Positions 1 to 10,424 of a stretch of DNA of 32,401 nt are shown piece by piece. Source of the DNA: a bacterium. GTDB taxonomy: Bacteria; Patescibacteriota; Microgenomatia; Levybacterales; UBA12049. The notes beneath the pieces are model-generated. The model ran no database searches. It had not been told where the DNA came from and was given only the letters and a program-made list of their open reading frames with translations. Position numbers and translations under genes: made by a program. The stretch lies in the NCBI GenBank assembly GCA_021813145.1, contig JAKALS010000006.1:1-32401 (forward strand), in the 5' to 3' direction. Position 1 is the stretch's first letter. Each line of letters opens with the position of its first letter.

Positions 1-725
<725 letters not shown>

Positions 726-927
726 ATTTGACGAAGTTAAAACTTCATCTATGCCGGATTCTTTTTATGGAATATCCGACAAAATTCCTACCACTTTCTG
801 ATAGAGAAACTTATTCAACCGACCCGCTGTAGAATCGGCTAAACAGCTTCTAAAAAAACAACAAACGCCTCACACGCTGTTGTTACATCCTGATACGCTG
901 TCAAAGTGCAAAACCCATTTTAGTATG

Positions 928-950
928 AAAAAACCCCGCCAAGCGGGGTC
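928..950 (-). terminator. Rho-independent terminator downstream of the 1042-1470 ORF, upstream of 16S
   Basis: Minus strand GACCCCGCTTGGCGGGGTTTTTTC: 7-bp GC-rich stem followed by a T-run. Confidence 0.8.
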
Positions 951-1041
951 AAATTCCCAATTGCTATGGCGAAAGAGTTTCACATACCAAAAATCATTAT
1001 ACTTAGTTTGGGATTTTTGTCAAGAAGGAATGAATTAAGCT

Positions 1042-1470
1042 CTAACGCCTTCTCATCGAATCCAGATAGTTTCTTGCATCGGCTACAGCCCTCTGTAATT
1101 CTTCCAAGTCCAAGGGGTTTTTTACTTCTTCTACGTCAACAAGCTTTTTGTCCTCATAGTCCAACTTCAAAGGCAAATATTTAAAAACTCCTTCTCTTGT
1201 TATAAATATTTCCGTAGTCATTTTTTCACCCGATGCCCTTACTCTGTCATAAGCTATACCTATGGCACTATTGGGTTCGTCCTGAACAAGAGATACAACC
1301 CTTGAACCTCTTACGTCTCGGGAATCATGCGGATTTGCCAAAACTGCTTTTCTACCCGGTTTCTCTGAAGCAGGATTCCCGTATTTTTCAACCAAATCCC
1401 TAGCCATATCGTAAATAGGCCCCAGTCTTTCTTTCTCTCCATCTGTTATTGTATATTCTTCTTTTCCCAT
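1042..1470 (-). CDS. Hypothetical protein (142 aa), no family recognised
   Basis: Long ORF with coding-like composition, ATG start, followed by a terminator. Confidence 0.65.
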   Translation of the reverse strand: MGKEEYTITDGEKERLGPIYDMARDLVEKYGNPASEKPGRKAVLANPHDSRDVRGSRVVSLVQDEPNSAIGIAYDRVRASGEKMTTEIFITREGVFKYLPLKLDYEDKKLVDVEEVKNPLDLEELQRAVADARNYLDSMRRR

Positions 1471-1558
1471 AATTGTTCATGAAAAATCCACAGAACCATG
1501 TTAAAAATTTTATGTTAGAAGACGGTAAAAATCTTTTAATAAAAGGCCAAGAAAGAGA

Positions 1559-2161
1559 CTACTTTTTCTCGAGGAATAGCATTGTCCAGGCGAAAGGAAA
1601 TCTGCGGGCAAGAATTTTCACTTTTTCACCGGTATTTTTTTTAATGAATTTCGGGAACCCTAGCATTGTCCAATGGTTAATGTGTTCTATATCATTCCCA
1701 AACCTTGACCAGTTTTTGCCCCTTACCATTTGAGCAAACATAAAAAAAGGCTCATTTGGAACAGAAATTGCCAAATATTTTTTTGAAACTCTTTCCAGTT
1801 CTTTTAGTGCTTTTTCCGGTTCCTCTAAGTGTTCCAAGACTTCTGTACATAAAACTAAATCAAAAGAATTATCCTTATAAGGCAATTCGTATATACTACC
1901 TTGAGTAATTTTTATATCCGGATACAATTGCTTTCCTAAGGATATAGCATCTTTAGAATATTCTAATCCCTCAAGCCTTTTTCCGATATTGTGCTCTTTT
2001 AGTCTGTTTAAAGTAAAACCCTCTCCGCATCCGACATCTAAAACTGATTCCACTTCCCTATTTTTGATTAAAATTAAAAGGTTTCGGAAGAAATTCCAGA
2101 GCAATAACCTTTGAATTGGGTTTCTGTGGGTGTGTTTTCGGTAATTATCCGTCTTGTTCAT
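1559..2161 (-). CDS. Class I SAM-dependent methyltransferase
   Basis: Motif I VLDVGCGEGFTLNRL, post-I GLEYSKDAI, and FDLVLCTEVLEHLEEPEKALKEL (Methyltransf_11-like). Confidence 0.9.
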   Translation of the reverse strand: MNKTDNYRKHTHRNPIQRLLLWNFFRNLLILIKNREVESVLDVGCGEGFTLNRLKEHNIGKRLEGLEYSKDAISLGKQLYPDIKITQGSIYELPYKDNSFDLVLCTEVLEHLEEPEKALKELERVSKKYLAISVPNEPFFMFAQMVRGKNWSRFGNDIEHINHWTMLGFPKFIKKNTGEKVKILARRFPFAWTMLFLEKK

Positions 2162-2186
2162 GCTTTTAGATTATAGCATTTAAAGA

Positions 2187-2810
2187 TTAATAAGTAAGAG
2201 GATAAATTTTTTTATATGCGTCTCTTGCAAATTTTGCCCCTAAGTAAAAAAGTCCCGGTTCGGTAGAAAAGGCTACAGGAGTATATCCTTCTCTATCCGG
2301 ATCACTCCATACGACAAACGCATTCAAAAGCGTAATGCCCGTAGGATCGCCTCTTAAAGCGGCCAAAGCCCTTCTTTCTTCACTTTCAAGTCTTTGGGTT
2401 TCCCCCAAGTCATCGTAATATCTTCCGGAAAGGAAAAGGTCAAGTCTTTGAGGCCCCATTGACGTATTTAGATAGGCAACCGCCGAAGAAATCGTATCAA
2501 GGCACATCCTTGCACCGGTTCCAAGGTCATAATATAGAACAAATTCCTCTTCTCTTGTAGATTTTCGGAGCTGCTCCATCAGTTCTTTTTCGGTAAAAAT
2601 TCTCGTGAACTCCGAGGCAGCCATTACTCTTTGTATCCGGAGATTGCTCTTTTTAAACTCTACGAATAAATTTCTTAAATTTTGCCAATCAAGTCTTCTT
2701 ACGGCCATCAGAGAATATTCTTCGGCTTTTTCCAGAAGAAAACCGACTTCCTGGAGAGAAAGTGTAATCTTTTCTCTTTCGCTTACAAGCGGAGAATTTT
2801 CTGCGCCCAT
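2187..2810 (-). CDS. Hypothetical protein (207 aa)
   Basis: Long ORF, GGAGG-type RBS upstream of the ATG (AAAGGAGGAAATATG on the minus strand). Confidence 0.7.
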   Translation of the reverse strand: MGAENSPLVSEREKITLSLQEVGFLLEKAEEYSLMAVRRLDWQNLRNLFVEFKKSNLRIQRVMAASEFTRIFTEKELMEQLRKSTREEEFVLYYDLGTGARMCLDTISSAVAYLNTSMGPQRLDLFLSGRYYDDLGETQRLESEERRALAALRGDPTGITLLNAFVVWSDPDREGYTPVAFSTEPGLFYLGAKFARDAYKKIYPLTY

Positions 2811-2833
2811 ATTTCCTCCTTTTTTAGGGAAAT

Positions 2834-3514
2834 TTAAAGATGCCTAAGGCGCGTTTTAATATGCTTCCAGGGATACTCTAACAAAAATGAAGTCGGATTG
2901 TGTAGAAGCCGCCTGCCCGACGAATCTACGACAATATCCCTGAAGTACCCTATTTTACCACCTTCTTTATGAATGTGCACTGCCAAGTCTGCATCCTCAT
3001 GAACGTCTTTATCGATAAGGCAAACTTTATTTCTTACTTTTTCCCAGATTTCTTTCTTTAAAGCCAGATTCGGGCCATCCAGAATTCTATGCTGATAAAC
3101 GATAAGAGCTCCATCATTGTAAACGTTGGCTAAAAATTCGGTAAATCCCGTTTTAGGTACATCAAAAAATCTTACGGGACCGCTTAATGCGGATAATTCC
3201 GGATGCTCTTCAAAATGTCTTTTTATAGTTTTTACCCAGTTTTTCGGTACTCTTGTATCGGAATCGCATCTTACGATAAGAGGATACTTTGCGCTGTCAA
3301 AACCTTTATTCCTGGCATAAATCATCCCTTGTTTTTCTTCTTTAACAATTCTTACCCCGTCAAATTTTTCTGCTATCTCTACCGTTCTGTCGGTACAATT
3401 ATTATCCACAACAATAATTTCATCCGGTTTTTCTTCCTGAGTTTCCAAAGCCTCAAGGCACTGCCCTATGTATTTTTCTTCGTTGTAGGCTATTATTACT
3501 GCCGATACTTTCAC
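2834..3514 (-). CDS. Glycosyltransferase family 2
   Basis: VKVSAVIIAYNEEKYIGQCLEAL, PDEIIVVDNNCTDRT, RNKGFDSA, VRCDSDTRVP. The GTG start at 3514 fits better than the upstream ATG at 3616. Confidence 0.9.
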   Translation of the reverse strand: MKVSAVIIAYNEEKYIGQCLEALETQEEKPDEIIVVDNNCTDRTVEIAEKFDGVRIVKEEKQGMIYARNKGFDSAKYPLIVRCDSDTRVPKNWVKTIKRHFEEHPELSALSGPVRFFDVPKTGFTEFLANVYNDGALIVYQHRILDGPNLALKKEIWEKVRNKVCLIDKDVHEDADLAVHIHKEGGKIGYFRDIVVDSSGRRLLHNPTSFLLEYPWKHIKTRLRHL

Positions 3515-3555
3515 TGACTTTATTATAATCAAAAAGGTATATTTACAAAAGCGCT

Positions 3556-4032
3556 TTGAGATGTATAATAATTTTGAATATGCTCCATGAAGTACCGTCT
3601 CATGCTCCGATTCCACCTGTACCCGAAGTTCCCCGTCCTCTCACTATACAAGATCTTTTAACAAGGCAAGATATAATCCTATCAAGACTAAATCTAATGA
3701 CGGCGGGCAGAACATCCGTAGACTTTGAACTGACAACCGGTTCGAGGGTTTCCAAAAACGGCGAAGGTTACTACTGGGTAAAAAAACCCGGGATATTCTT
3801 TAGCATCGGACCTTTCGAAGACGATTATTTTGGTATAAAAGCCAAGAGCTCTATTTCGATTGAATACGGACAGGGAGAAGAAGTAAGAAGGGATACTTTT
3901 ATTTTTAACGAACGGTTAGAAGGCGGCAAAAGCAAGCGGAACGGCCATGCCGAGGAGCCGGATCCCATGAAACAGGAAGATATAAATAGAGTTCATCAGG
4001 CGCTTCTGGGAATTGAGGAATCACTCGGATAA
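3556..4032 (+). CDS. Hypothetical protein (up to 158 aa; the start may be internal)
   Basis: ORF in the gap divergent to the GT2 gene. Coding-like composition, no family recognised. Confidence 0.55.
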   Translation: MRCIIILNMLHEVPSHAPIPPVPEVPRPLTIQDLLTRQDIILSRLNLMTAGRTSVDFELTTGSRVSKNGEGYYWVKKPGIFFSIGPFEDDYFGIKAKSSISIEYGQGEEVRRDTFIFNERLEGGKSKRNGHAEEPDPMKQEDINRVHQALLGIEESLG

Positions 4033-4563
4033 AAACTTTAAATCTTCCTTAAACATCTCCTTGTATTTATTTGGAAATCTCAAGACTGCCGAGGGATGAA
4101 AAGTAATCAGATATTTTTTCCCCTTTTTTTCCAAAACTTCACCGTGTCTTTTTAGAATGGGAATTTTAGAACCTAACATTGCAACACACGCGCTATTCCC
4201 TAAAAGCACAATTGTTTTAGGGTTAATCACATCTATCTGTTTTTGAAGATGCGTTTTTCCGTGGTTTATGTCCGAAACCGTCGGAGTTCCTCTATCGGGC
4301 AAATACTTAACGGGACTTGTAATAAATATCTCTTCAGCTTTAAGCCCCAAGCCGTCAATCATCTGCCTTAAAAGTTTTCCGGACCTTCCGACAAAAGGCC
4401 TTCCTGTTTTTGCTTCGGTTTTTCCCGGTGCCTCGCCGACAAACATTATTTTTGCATCGGGACTGCCTTCTCCCGGAACTGCTTTGCCCGATTTACCCAC
4501 CTTACAAATTTTGCATTTTTCTACTTCTTCGGCAATTTCTAAGAGTTTTTTATTTTTACCCAT
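4021..4563 (-). CDS. Uracil-DNA glycosylase, family 4-like
   Basis: MFVGEAPGKTEAKTGRPFVGRSGKLL (motif 1) and TFHPSAVLR (motif 2), with an N-terminal CxxC. Confidence 0.88.
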   Translation of the reverse strand: MGKNKKLLEIAEEVEKCKICKVGKSGKAVPGEGSPDAKIMFVGEAPGKTEAKTGRPFVGRSGKLLRQMIDGLGLKAEEIFITSPVKYLPDRGTPTVSDINHGKTHLQKQIDVINPKTIVLLGNSACVAMLGSKIPILKRHGEVLEKKGKKYLITFHPSAVLRFPNKYKEMFKEDLKFLSE

Positions 4564-4608
4564 TAAATTTATTTTACTACACTTATTTTTCTGTTATAAT
4601 TTTTCTCA

Positions 4609-5490
4609 ATGAGAGAAACCTGGGTCGAAGAAGCAGTTGAGGCAAAATCTTCTCCTGTACTTGAAATCGTAAGAGACATACAGGCAACAAACAGAACCCT
4701 GAAATGGGTACATGAAATAAGAAACGGCAGAACGCTAACCGAAGCGGAAGAAACGGTAAGACAGCAGTTAAACGAAAGAAAAAACAAAAAAATCTTCGAG
4801 CTTCTTGAAGCGAGAAGTAAATACGGCCTTGAAGCCGTCTTTCCCGTAGAATTAACTATGGGAAAAAGAGAAGTTCTTCATTTCGCCTCCATGAACCCCT
4901 TCCGTATTTATATGCCTTCCCTATATTCTTTTGACCAGGATTATTATGTTGATTTAGAGTTATCGGATATTAAAGACGCCGACCCACAAAAGCATTCCCT
5001 CGACGCTTTAGCAATAATAGGAGAACACAGTATAGTTGAGCAAGATCCTGTTCCTTATATTAAAAGGACGGCGATGGAACTACAAAAACTGGATAGGCTA
5101 AGAGGGAAAGCGAGACACTCCGAGCAGCCGAGTATCGGAAAGGTATTTAGATATATCGATAAATTAACGGCAGAAATCATTGTAACCAGGTTTATCCCGA
5201 TGATTAAAGCAGGAGAAAAACCACCGGGAGTGGATATAGAATTCGCTAACTTCCAGGATTCTTCGGGTAATATTAAATATGAAGGCGTGAACGTGAAATT
5301 TGGATCTGAATATTTTGCGGAGGTTTCTTTAGGCGGAAGACTTAAAACTCCGCTTGCAGAAATAGGCGGATATACAAGAACTTTACAGGCTAATCCCTTC
5401 GCGCTTCAAGAATTTAGAAAGGGATCTTTAAACGGAGATTTTTCCGATCAACTCGTACAAGACAATTCCAAGGGAAACCATAACATTTAA
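4609..5490 (+). CDS. Hypothetical protein (293 aa)
   Basis: Long ORF preceded by a TATAAT-like box (ctgttataat, about 4590-4600). No family recognised. Confidence 0.7.
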   Translation: MRETWVEEAVEAKSSPVLEIVRDIQATNRTLKWVHEIRNGRTLTEAEETVRQQLNERKNKKIFELLEARSKYGLEAVFPVELTMGKREVLHFASMNPFRIYMPSLYSFDQDYYVDLELSDIKDADPQKHSLDALAIIGEHSIVEQDPVPYIKRTAMELQKLDRLRGKARHSEQPSIGKVFRYIDKLTAEIIVTRFIPMIKAGEKPPGVDIEFANFQDSSGNIKYEGVNVKFGSEYFAEVSLGGRLKTPLAEIGGYTRTLQANPFALQEFRKGSLNGDFSDQLVQDNSKGNHNI

Positions 5491-5964
5491 ACTTTTGTTT
5501 ACGCCGTACATTGGAAGCTCTACTATCATATCCGAAGCTTCCATTACTTCTTCCGAAACCCCGTTGCTTTCATGTCCAACCACTAAAGCAACGGGAAATT
5601 TATAATCCGCTTTGTCAAAAGGGACTGCCCTTTTATCCAGCTCTACCGAAACTATCCAAATCCCGGGAACCTCTTTTCTTAAATCATGTATTGCCTTAAG
5701 CGCCGTTTCCTTATATTCCCAGTTGACCCATTCTGTCGTATTTATAGATGCTTTTTTTATTCTTGTATGAGGAGGCGTTTCGCTTTCACCGCAGATAATA
5801 ACCCTTTGGGCCGAAACAGCATCCGCTAACCGGAATATTGCCCCTATGTTATAGGTATCTAAAACATTATCCAAAACAATATAAATGGGATTTCTTTTTA
5901 AGTCTTTAATAAGTTCTAAATCCCCTTTTGTTGTTCTAAGCTCTGCCGCACCTAATTTAATCAT
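5428..5964 (-). CDS. TrmH/SpoU-family RNA 2'-O-methyltransferase
   Basis: YIVLDNVLDTYNIGAIFRLADA, VALVVGHESNGVSEEV, LPMYGVNKSLNVMVSLGIVLYE (SPOUT motifs). Internal ATG at 5964 preferred over 6126. Confidence 0.92.
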   Translation of the reverse strand: MIKLGAAELRTTKGDLELIKDLKRNPIYIVLDNVLDTYNIGAIFRLADAVSAQRVIICGESETPPHTRIKKASINTTEWVNWEYKETALKAIHDLRKEVPGIWIVSVELDKRAVPFDKADYKFPVALVVGHESNGVSEEVMEASDMIVELPMYGVNKSLNVMVSLGIVLYELIGKISV

Positions 5965-6031
5965 AATTGATATTATATCAAGATTAATCTTACTTTTGAT
6001 TTTTAATTTTTTCTTTGTATAATACTTCTTT

Positions 6032-7600
6032 ATGTATCCTAATTCCCTCTCAAAGCTGTCGAATGCCCTGGTAAATATTTTCGAGGAAAAGAAAATAGAA
6101 AACAACGACAAAAAAATAAGCGTCAATCCCCTGCTCTCAAAAATAACCTCCTGGTATGAAAAACTGAGGACTTCTATGGATTACGGCGAAGAAGAAACCG
6201 TATTCAGAAAAGCCATAGAAAGAATATTAAAAAGAAGGCTAATGCTGGACCAGCAGCCGCAATATATGGCAGACGGACTCGTTCGGGAACTCATATGGGC
6301 AAAATATTTTCAGGATGGGACAGTTCCTGAAACAATAATAAACGACGTTGCAAAAAGCATAGACCTGCATCTAAGAATAAAAAATAAAGTTTCTAAAGAA
6401 AAAGGGCTGAACGAAGGCAAATTAAACGAATTTTTTATCCAGGTCCTTTCCTGTGACATAGACTCGATACTTCTCCCAAGAAAAGAAAAGGAAGCAATGA
6501 TTAACTATATGTTCAGGATAGTAAAGGACTCCATAGCGATAACCGATATGGACGAACAAACAAAGGATGCCCAGGTCTATCTGGCGGTAAGGAAAAACTT
6601 TGCGAAAGACGATATTGCCTCGTTAAGATACCATCTTTTTATACAGTTATTCGGGAGATTATCTGAAAGAAATTTTGATAATACGCTTAAAAACTTTAAG
6701 GAAGGCTATAAAGAAATAGAAAAAGAGCTAGTGTACCCGAGAAAAGATAGAGTATTTAATCACATAAAAAAAGAAACCCCTCCTTTTTTAATTCTCTACG
6801 ACATTTTGATAGATGAAAAAGGAAATATCAGAAATCTCGTGAGAGATGAAACAGCATTTAGAAAAAGGGTGTTCTTCGCCTGCGACAGGCGTTATAAAGG
6901 AATAAGGCAAAAAGTAAGGACGGCGATAATAAGAAGTTTTATTTTCATACTTTTTACAAAAGCGTTTATTGCCCTTTTTATCGAGGGCACGTTTGAAAAT
7001 CTTGTTTTTGGTCATATCCAGTGGGCTTCAATCGGAATAAATACTCTTGTTCCTCCGCTTCTTATGATAATAGTCGGACTTTCCATAAAGACGCCCGGAA
7101 CATCCAATTCGGAGAGGATTTTTACAAACATAAAAAAAATACTTTTTCTTGACGAGCCAAATATAGCTCCAAAAATTACAATAAAGACCAAATCCGGAAC
7201 AAGAACAATAAGGGAATACATTTTTTCCTTTTTATGGCTTACCGCTTCGGTTATAAGCTTCGGGGTTATCGTTTTTGTACTTACCAGACTCCACTTTAAT
7301 ATTTTAAGTCAGGGAATTTTCCTTTTCTTTGTTGCCATTATTTCTTTTCTTGCCTACAGGATTTTCCAAACCGCAAACACTTACACCCTTCCGACCAAGC
7401 AGGGTATCTTAACTCCTGTTATCAACTTCTTTTTTGTCCCCATTGTTACCGTAGGAAGAAGCTTAACCGAAGGAGTTTCACAAATTAACTTTATTTTGAT
7501 TATTGTCGACTTTATTATAGAAACACCCTTTAAAGGTCTTGTAGGCTTTTTTGAGCAGTGGTTTGTGTTTCTTGCGGTAAAGAGAGAAGAACTGGAATAA
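6032..7600 (+). CDS. Hypothetical multi-pass membrane protein (522 aa)
   Basis: Long ORF with a soluble charged N-terminal half and several hydrophobic segments in the C-terminal half. Confidence 0.8.
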   Translation: MYPNSLSKLSNALVNIFEEKKIENNDKKISVNPLLSKITSWYEKLRTSMDYGEEETVFRKAIERILKRRLMLDQQPQYMADGLVRELIWAKYFQDGTVPETIINDVAKSIDLHLRIKNKVSKEKGLNEGKLNEFFIQVLSCDIDSILLPRKEKEAMINYMFRIVKDSIAITDMDEQTKDAQVYLAVRKNFAKDDIASLRYHLFIQLFGRLSERNFDNTLKNFKEGYKEIEKELVYPRKDRVFNHIKKETPPFLILYDILIDEKGNIRNLVRDETAFRKRVFFACDRRYKGIRQKVRTAIIRSFIFILFTKAFIALFIEGTFENLVFGHIQWASIGINTLVPPLLMIIVGLSIKTPGTSNSERIFTNIKKILFLDEPNIAPKITIKTKSGTRTIREYIFSFLWLTASVISFGVIVFVLTRLHFNILSQGIFLFFVAIISFLAYRIFQTANTYTLPTKQGILTPVINFFFVPIVTVGRSLTEGVSQINFILIIVDFIIETPFKGLVGFFEQWFVFLAVKREELE

Positions 7601-7684
7601 CGGTAGGTTATATTAAAGATTACCCGGGTAGAATCCTTGACAAATCCTTGCAGAAATAGAGTATAATTTTAATACCTTAAAATC

Positions 7685-8134
7685 ATGACAGCTACCGGAC
7701 ACGCGCTCATAGGGACAGTTATTGCGGCAAAAATAGGAAACCCCGCGCTTGCCGTTCCCATAGCTTTGGCTTCACATTTTGTAGCGGATGCTTTTCCCCA
7801 CTGGGACACCGGGTATCATAGAAAACAACATGGGAGAAAAAAATTTTTTATAGAAAGCACTATTGATGTTATTGCCGGATTTGTCCTTTCCTACGCACTT
7901 ATCAGCGTTTTCTTCCCTGCAACAAATTTACTTTATGCATTCCTTATAATTCTCGTGGCTCAATCTCCCGACTGGCTCACTGCCCCCTATCTTTTCTTTG
8001 ACATGAAGTTCGCTCCTTTCTGCTGGTTCTATAAATTCCAGAAAATATTCGACAGAAGTATGGGTATGCCCTGGGGAGTCATAGACCAGGTGGCAATTGT
8101 GGGAATAGTAATAGCCTTAGGCAGAATCTTTTAA
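7685..8134 (+). CDS. Small integral membrane protein, YdjM/metal-dependent hydrolase-like
   Basis: MTATGHALIGTVIA...ASHFVADAFPHWD: conserved His/Asp residues in hydrophobic segments. Confidence 0.6.
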   Translation: MTATGHALIGTVIAAKIGNPALAVPIALASHFVADAFPHWDTGYHRKQHGRKKFFIESTIDVIAGFVLSYALISVFFPATNLLYAFLIILVAQSPDWLTAPYLFFDMKFAPFCWFYKFQKIFDRSMGMPWGVIDQVAIVGIVIALGRIF

Positions 8135-10173
8135 TTCTTTTCCACGCTTTGGACTTTAGATTTTAAATTCTTCGGATGCTTAATGTCTTCCAACTTCCAG
8201 GCAGCAAAATCACATTTTGGGTAATTAGAGCAACCATAGAATTTACGGCCTTTTCTAGTCTTTTTGAGTATAATTTTTCCTCCATCTTTCGGGCATATTA
8301 AATTGGTTTCCTCCACAAAAGGTTTTGTGAATTTACAGTTAGGAAAATTTTCGCAGGCCAAAAATTTACCGAATCTCCCTATCCTTACAACCAAATGTCC
8401 CTGGTCATTCGGACAAAGCTCGTCTGTTTTTTCTACCTCTATTTTAACCCTTTCCGCACCTTTTACATTCTCTAGTGTTTTTTCAAAAGGAGAATAAAAG
8501 TCTTTGATTACAGGAACCCATTCTTTGTCGCCGTTTGCAATCTGATCTAATTCGTCTTCCATTTCCGCGGTAAAAGGAATATCGTCTATAGTCGAAAAAT
8601 TCTGTACCAGAAAATCATTAACGGCAATTCCTACGCTTGTCGGAAAAAATCGCCCTTCCTGTCTTTCTATATATTGCCTTGATTCAATGGTGGAAATAAT
8701 GCTCGCATAAGTAGAAGGTCTTCCTATTCCCTTTTCCTCCAGAATTGCGATTAGTGAAGCATCGTTATATCTGGGAGGAGGAGTTGTCTCGTGTTCTCTT
8801 GCCTCGACTTTTTGTGCCTCAAGATCCTCTCCTTGTGTAAATTCGGGAAGTATATTATCGTTTAATGCCTGTTGGTTGATTTTTAGAAACCCGTCAAAAA
8901 CCAAAACCGAACCGTTGGCTTTTAATGTATATTTATTGCCTTCGGAATTAACGGTAACTCCCGTCTGCTCCAATAGAGCATCCGCCATCTGAGATGCAAC
9001 AGCCTTTCTCCAGATTATGTCGTAAATCCTGGCATAATCTTTACCCAGTCCCTCCGACACTTTTTCGTATGTTACGTTTACGTTGGTAGGCCTGATTGCT
9101 TCATGGGCCTCCTGCGCAAGCTTCGATTTTGTTTTATAAAAATTAGGTTTTGCGGGGATATAATTTTTTCCGTAAACCTTTTCTACATAGTTTCTTATGG
9201 AAAAAACTGCGCTTGAGCTCATGTTAAACGAGTCCGTTCTATGGTAAGTAATATATCCTTCTTCGTATAATTTCTGGGCAAGGCTCATTGTCCTTTTACC
9301 GGAAAGGCCGAATTTTCTTGAAGCTTCCTGTTGTAACGTAGAGGTCGTAAAAGCAGGACCCGGACTTCTTTTTGTCTGTTTCTTTGCAACGTCCGAAACT
9401 TTATATTTTGCGGAATTTAACTCCGATACAATGTTTTCCGCATAATTATCGCTGTCAACAAGGGTTTTTGTAAATTTATAATCCCCGGTATAGAGCGGAA
9501 AACTTTCTGTAAACTCCACCTTTTTTCCGTCAATTTCTATCAGATCGAATTCCGCTTCGTTTTTCCCTGCCAGAACAGCATGAATTGTAAAATATTTTTC
9601 CTTCTTAAACTTTTCTATTGCCCTCTCCCGCTCTACTATAAATCTTAAAGCTACAGATTGAACTCTTCCCGCGGAAAGGCCCCTTCTCACTTTTGACCAT
9701 AAAATTGGGGAAAGTTTATAACCCACGAGTCTGTCCAAAACTCTTCTTGCAGTCTGGGCATCTACCAGATTTTCATCTATATCCCTCGGGCTTTTTAAAG
9801 CTTCTTCCACTGCGTCTTTCGTGATTTCATGGAACACTATTCTTTGGAACTTTTGCTCATCCTTTGTTTTTTGTTCTTTGAGTATTTCTTGCACGTGTGA
9901 AGCTATTGCTTCGCCTTCACGGTCAGGATCGGTTGCAAGAATAATTTCGGAACTGTTTTTAGCAGAAGATTTAAGTTCGGAAAGTATTTTTTTCTTGTCG
10001 GCTACTATTTCATATTGCGGGTCAAATCCATTATCTATATCAACTCCAAGTTTGCTTTTGGGTAAATCCATAATGTGCCCCATAGAGGCTATGATGTCAT
10101 ATCCGTCGCCCAAAAATCTTGAAATTGTCCTTGCCTTTGTCGGTGATTCAACCACAACTAATTTTTTCATCAT
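8131..10173 (-). CDS. topA: DNA topoisomerase I (type IA) with C-terminal zinc ribbons
   Basis: KKLVVVESPTKARTI, ATDPDREGEAIA, SAGRVQSVALR, YITYHRTDS, then CPND...CENFPNCK and CPKDGG...YGCSNYPKC. Confidence 0.98.
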   Translation of the reverse strand: MMKKLVVVESPTKARTISRFLGDGYDIIASMGHIMDLPKSKLGVDIDNGFDPQYEIVADKKKILSELKSSAKNSSEIILATDPDREGEAIASHVQEILKEQKTKDEQKFQRIVFHEITKDAVEEALKSPRDIDENLVDAQTARRVLDRLVGYKLSPILWSKVRRGLSAGRVQSVALRFIVERERAIEKFKKEKYFTIHAVLAGKNEAEFDLIEIDGKKVEFTESFPLYTGDYKFTKTLVDSDNYAENIVSELNSAKYKVSDVAKKQTKRSPGPAFTTSTLQQEASRKFGLSGKRTMSLAQKLYEEGYITYHRTDSFNMSSSAVFSIRNYVEKVYGKNYIPAKPNFYKTKSKLAQEAHEAIRPTNVNVTYEKVSEGLGKDYARIYDIIWRKAVASQMADALLEQTGVTVNSEGNKYTLKANGSVLVFDGFLKINQQALNDNILPEFTQGEDLEAQKVEAREHETTPPPRYNDASLIAILEEKGIGRPSTYASIISTIESRQYIERQEGRFFPTSVGIAVNDFLVQNFSTIDDIPFTAEMEDELDQIANGDKEWVPVIKDFYSPFEKTLENVKGAERVKIEVEKTDELCPNDQGHLVVRIGRFGKFLACENFPNCKFTKPFVEETNLICPKDGGKIILKKTRKGRKFYGCSNYPKCDFAAWKLEDIKHPKNLKSKVQSVEKN

Positions 10174-10259
10174 TACCTAACTCTAGAGAAGTATACATTA
10201 GCTGTCAAGCCCCACGATTTTATTTGACAAGATAAAAAGTAAGGAAATACTGATTAAGA

Positions 10260-10424
10260 ATGGAAAAGAATGCTCAAACTGCTCCAACCGCACCTACTCC
10301 GGTTCAAATTTCTCCGTCTCCCGTTCAACCGTCAGTTGAACCTAAACGGCCTGGCAGGATACTTTTAAATTCACACAATAAACACCGGAGAAGGACTTTT
10401 TCTTCGTCTTTACTTAATTGCTGA
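10260..10424 (+). CDS. Possible short Pro-rich ORF (54 aa), or a gene remnant
   Basis: ATG at 10260 opens MEKNAQTAPTAPTPVQISPSPVQPSVEPKRPGRILLNSHNKHRRRTFSSSLLNC*. TTGACA upstream at about 10224. Below the ORF-track length cutoff. Confidence 0.35.
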   Translation: MEKNAQTAPTAPTPVQISPSPVQPSVEPKRPGRILLNSHNKHRRRTFSSSLLNC

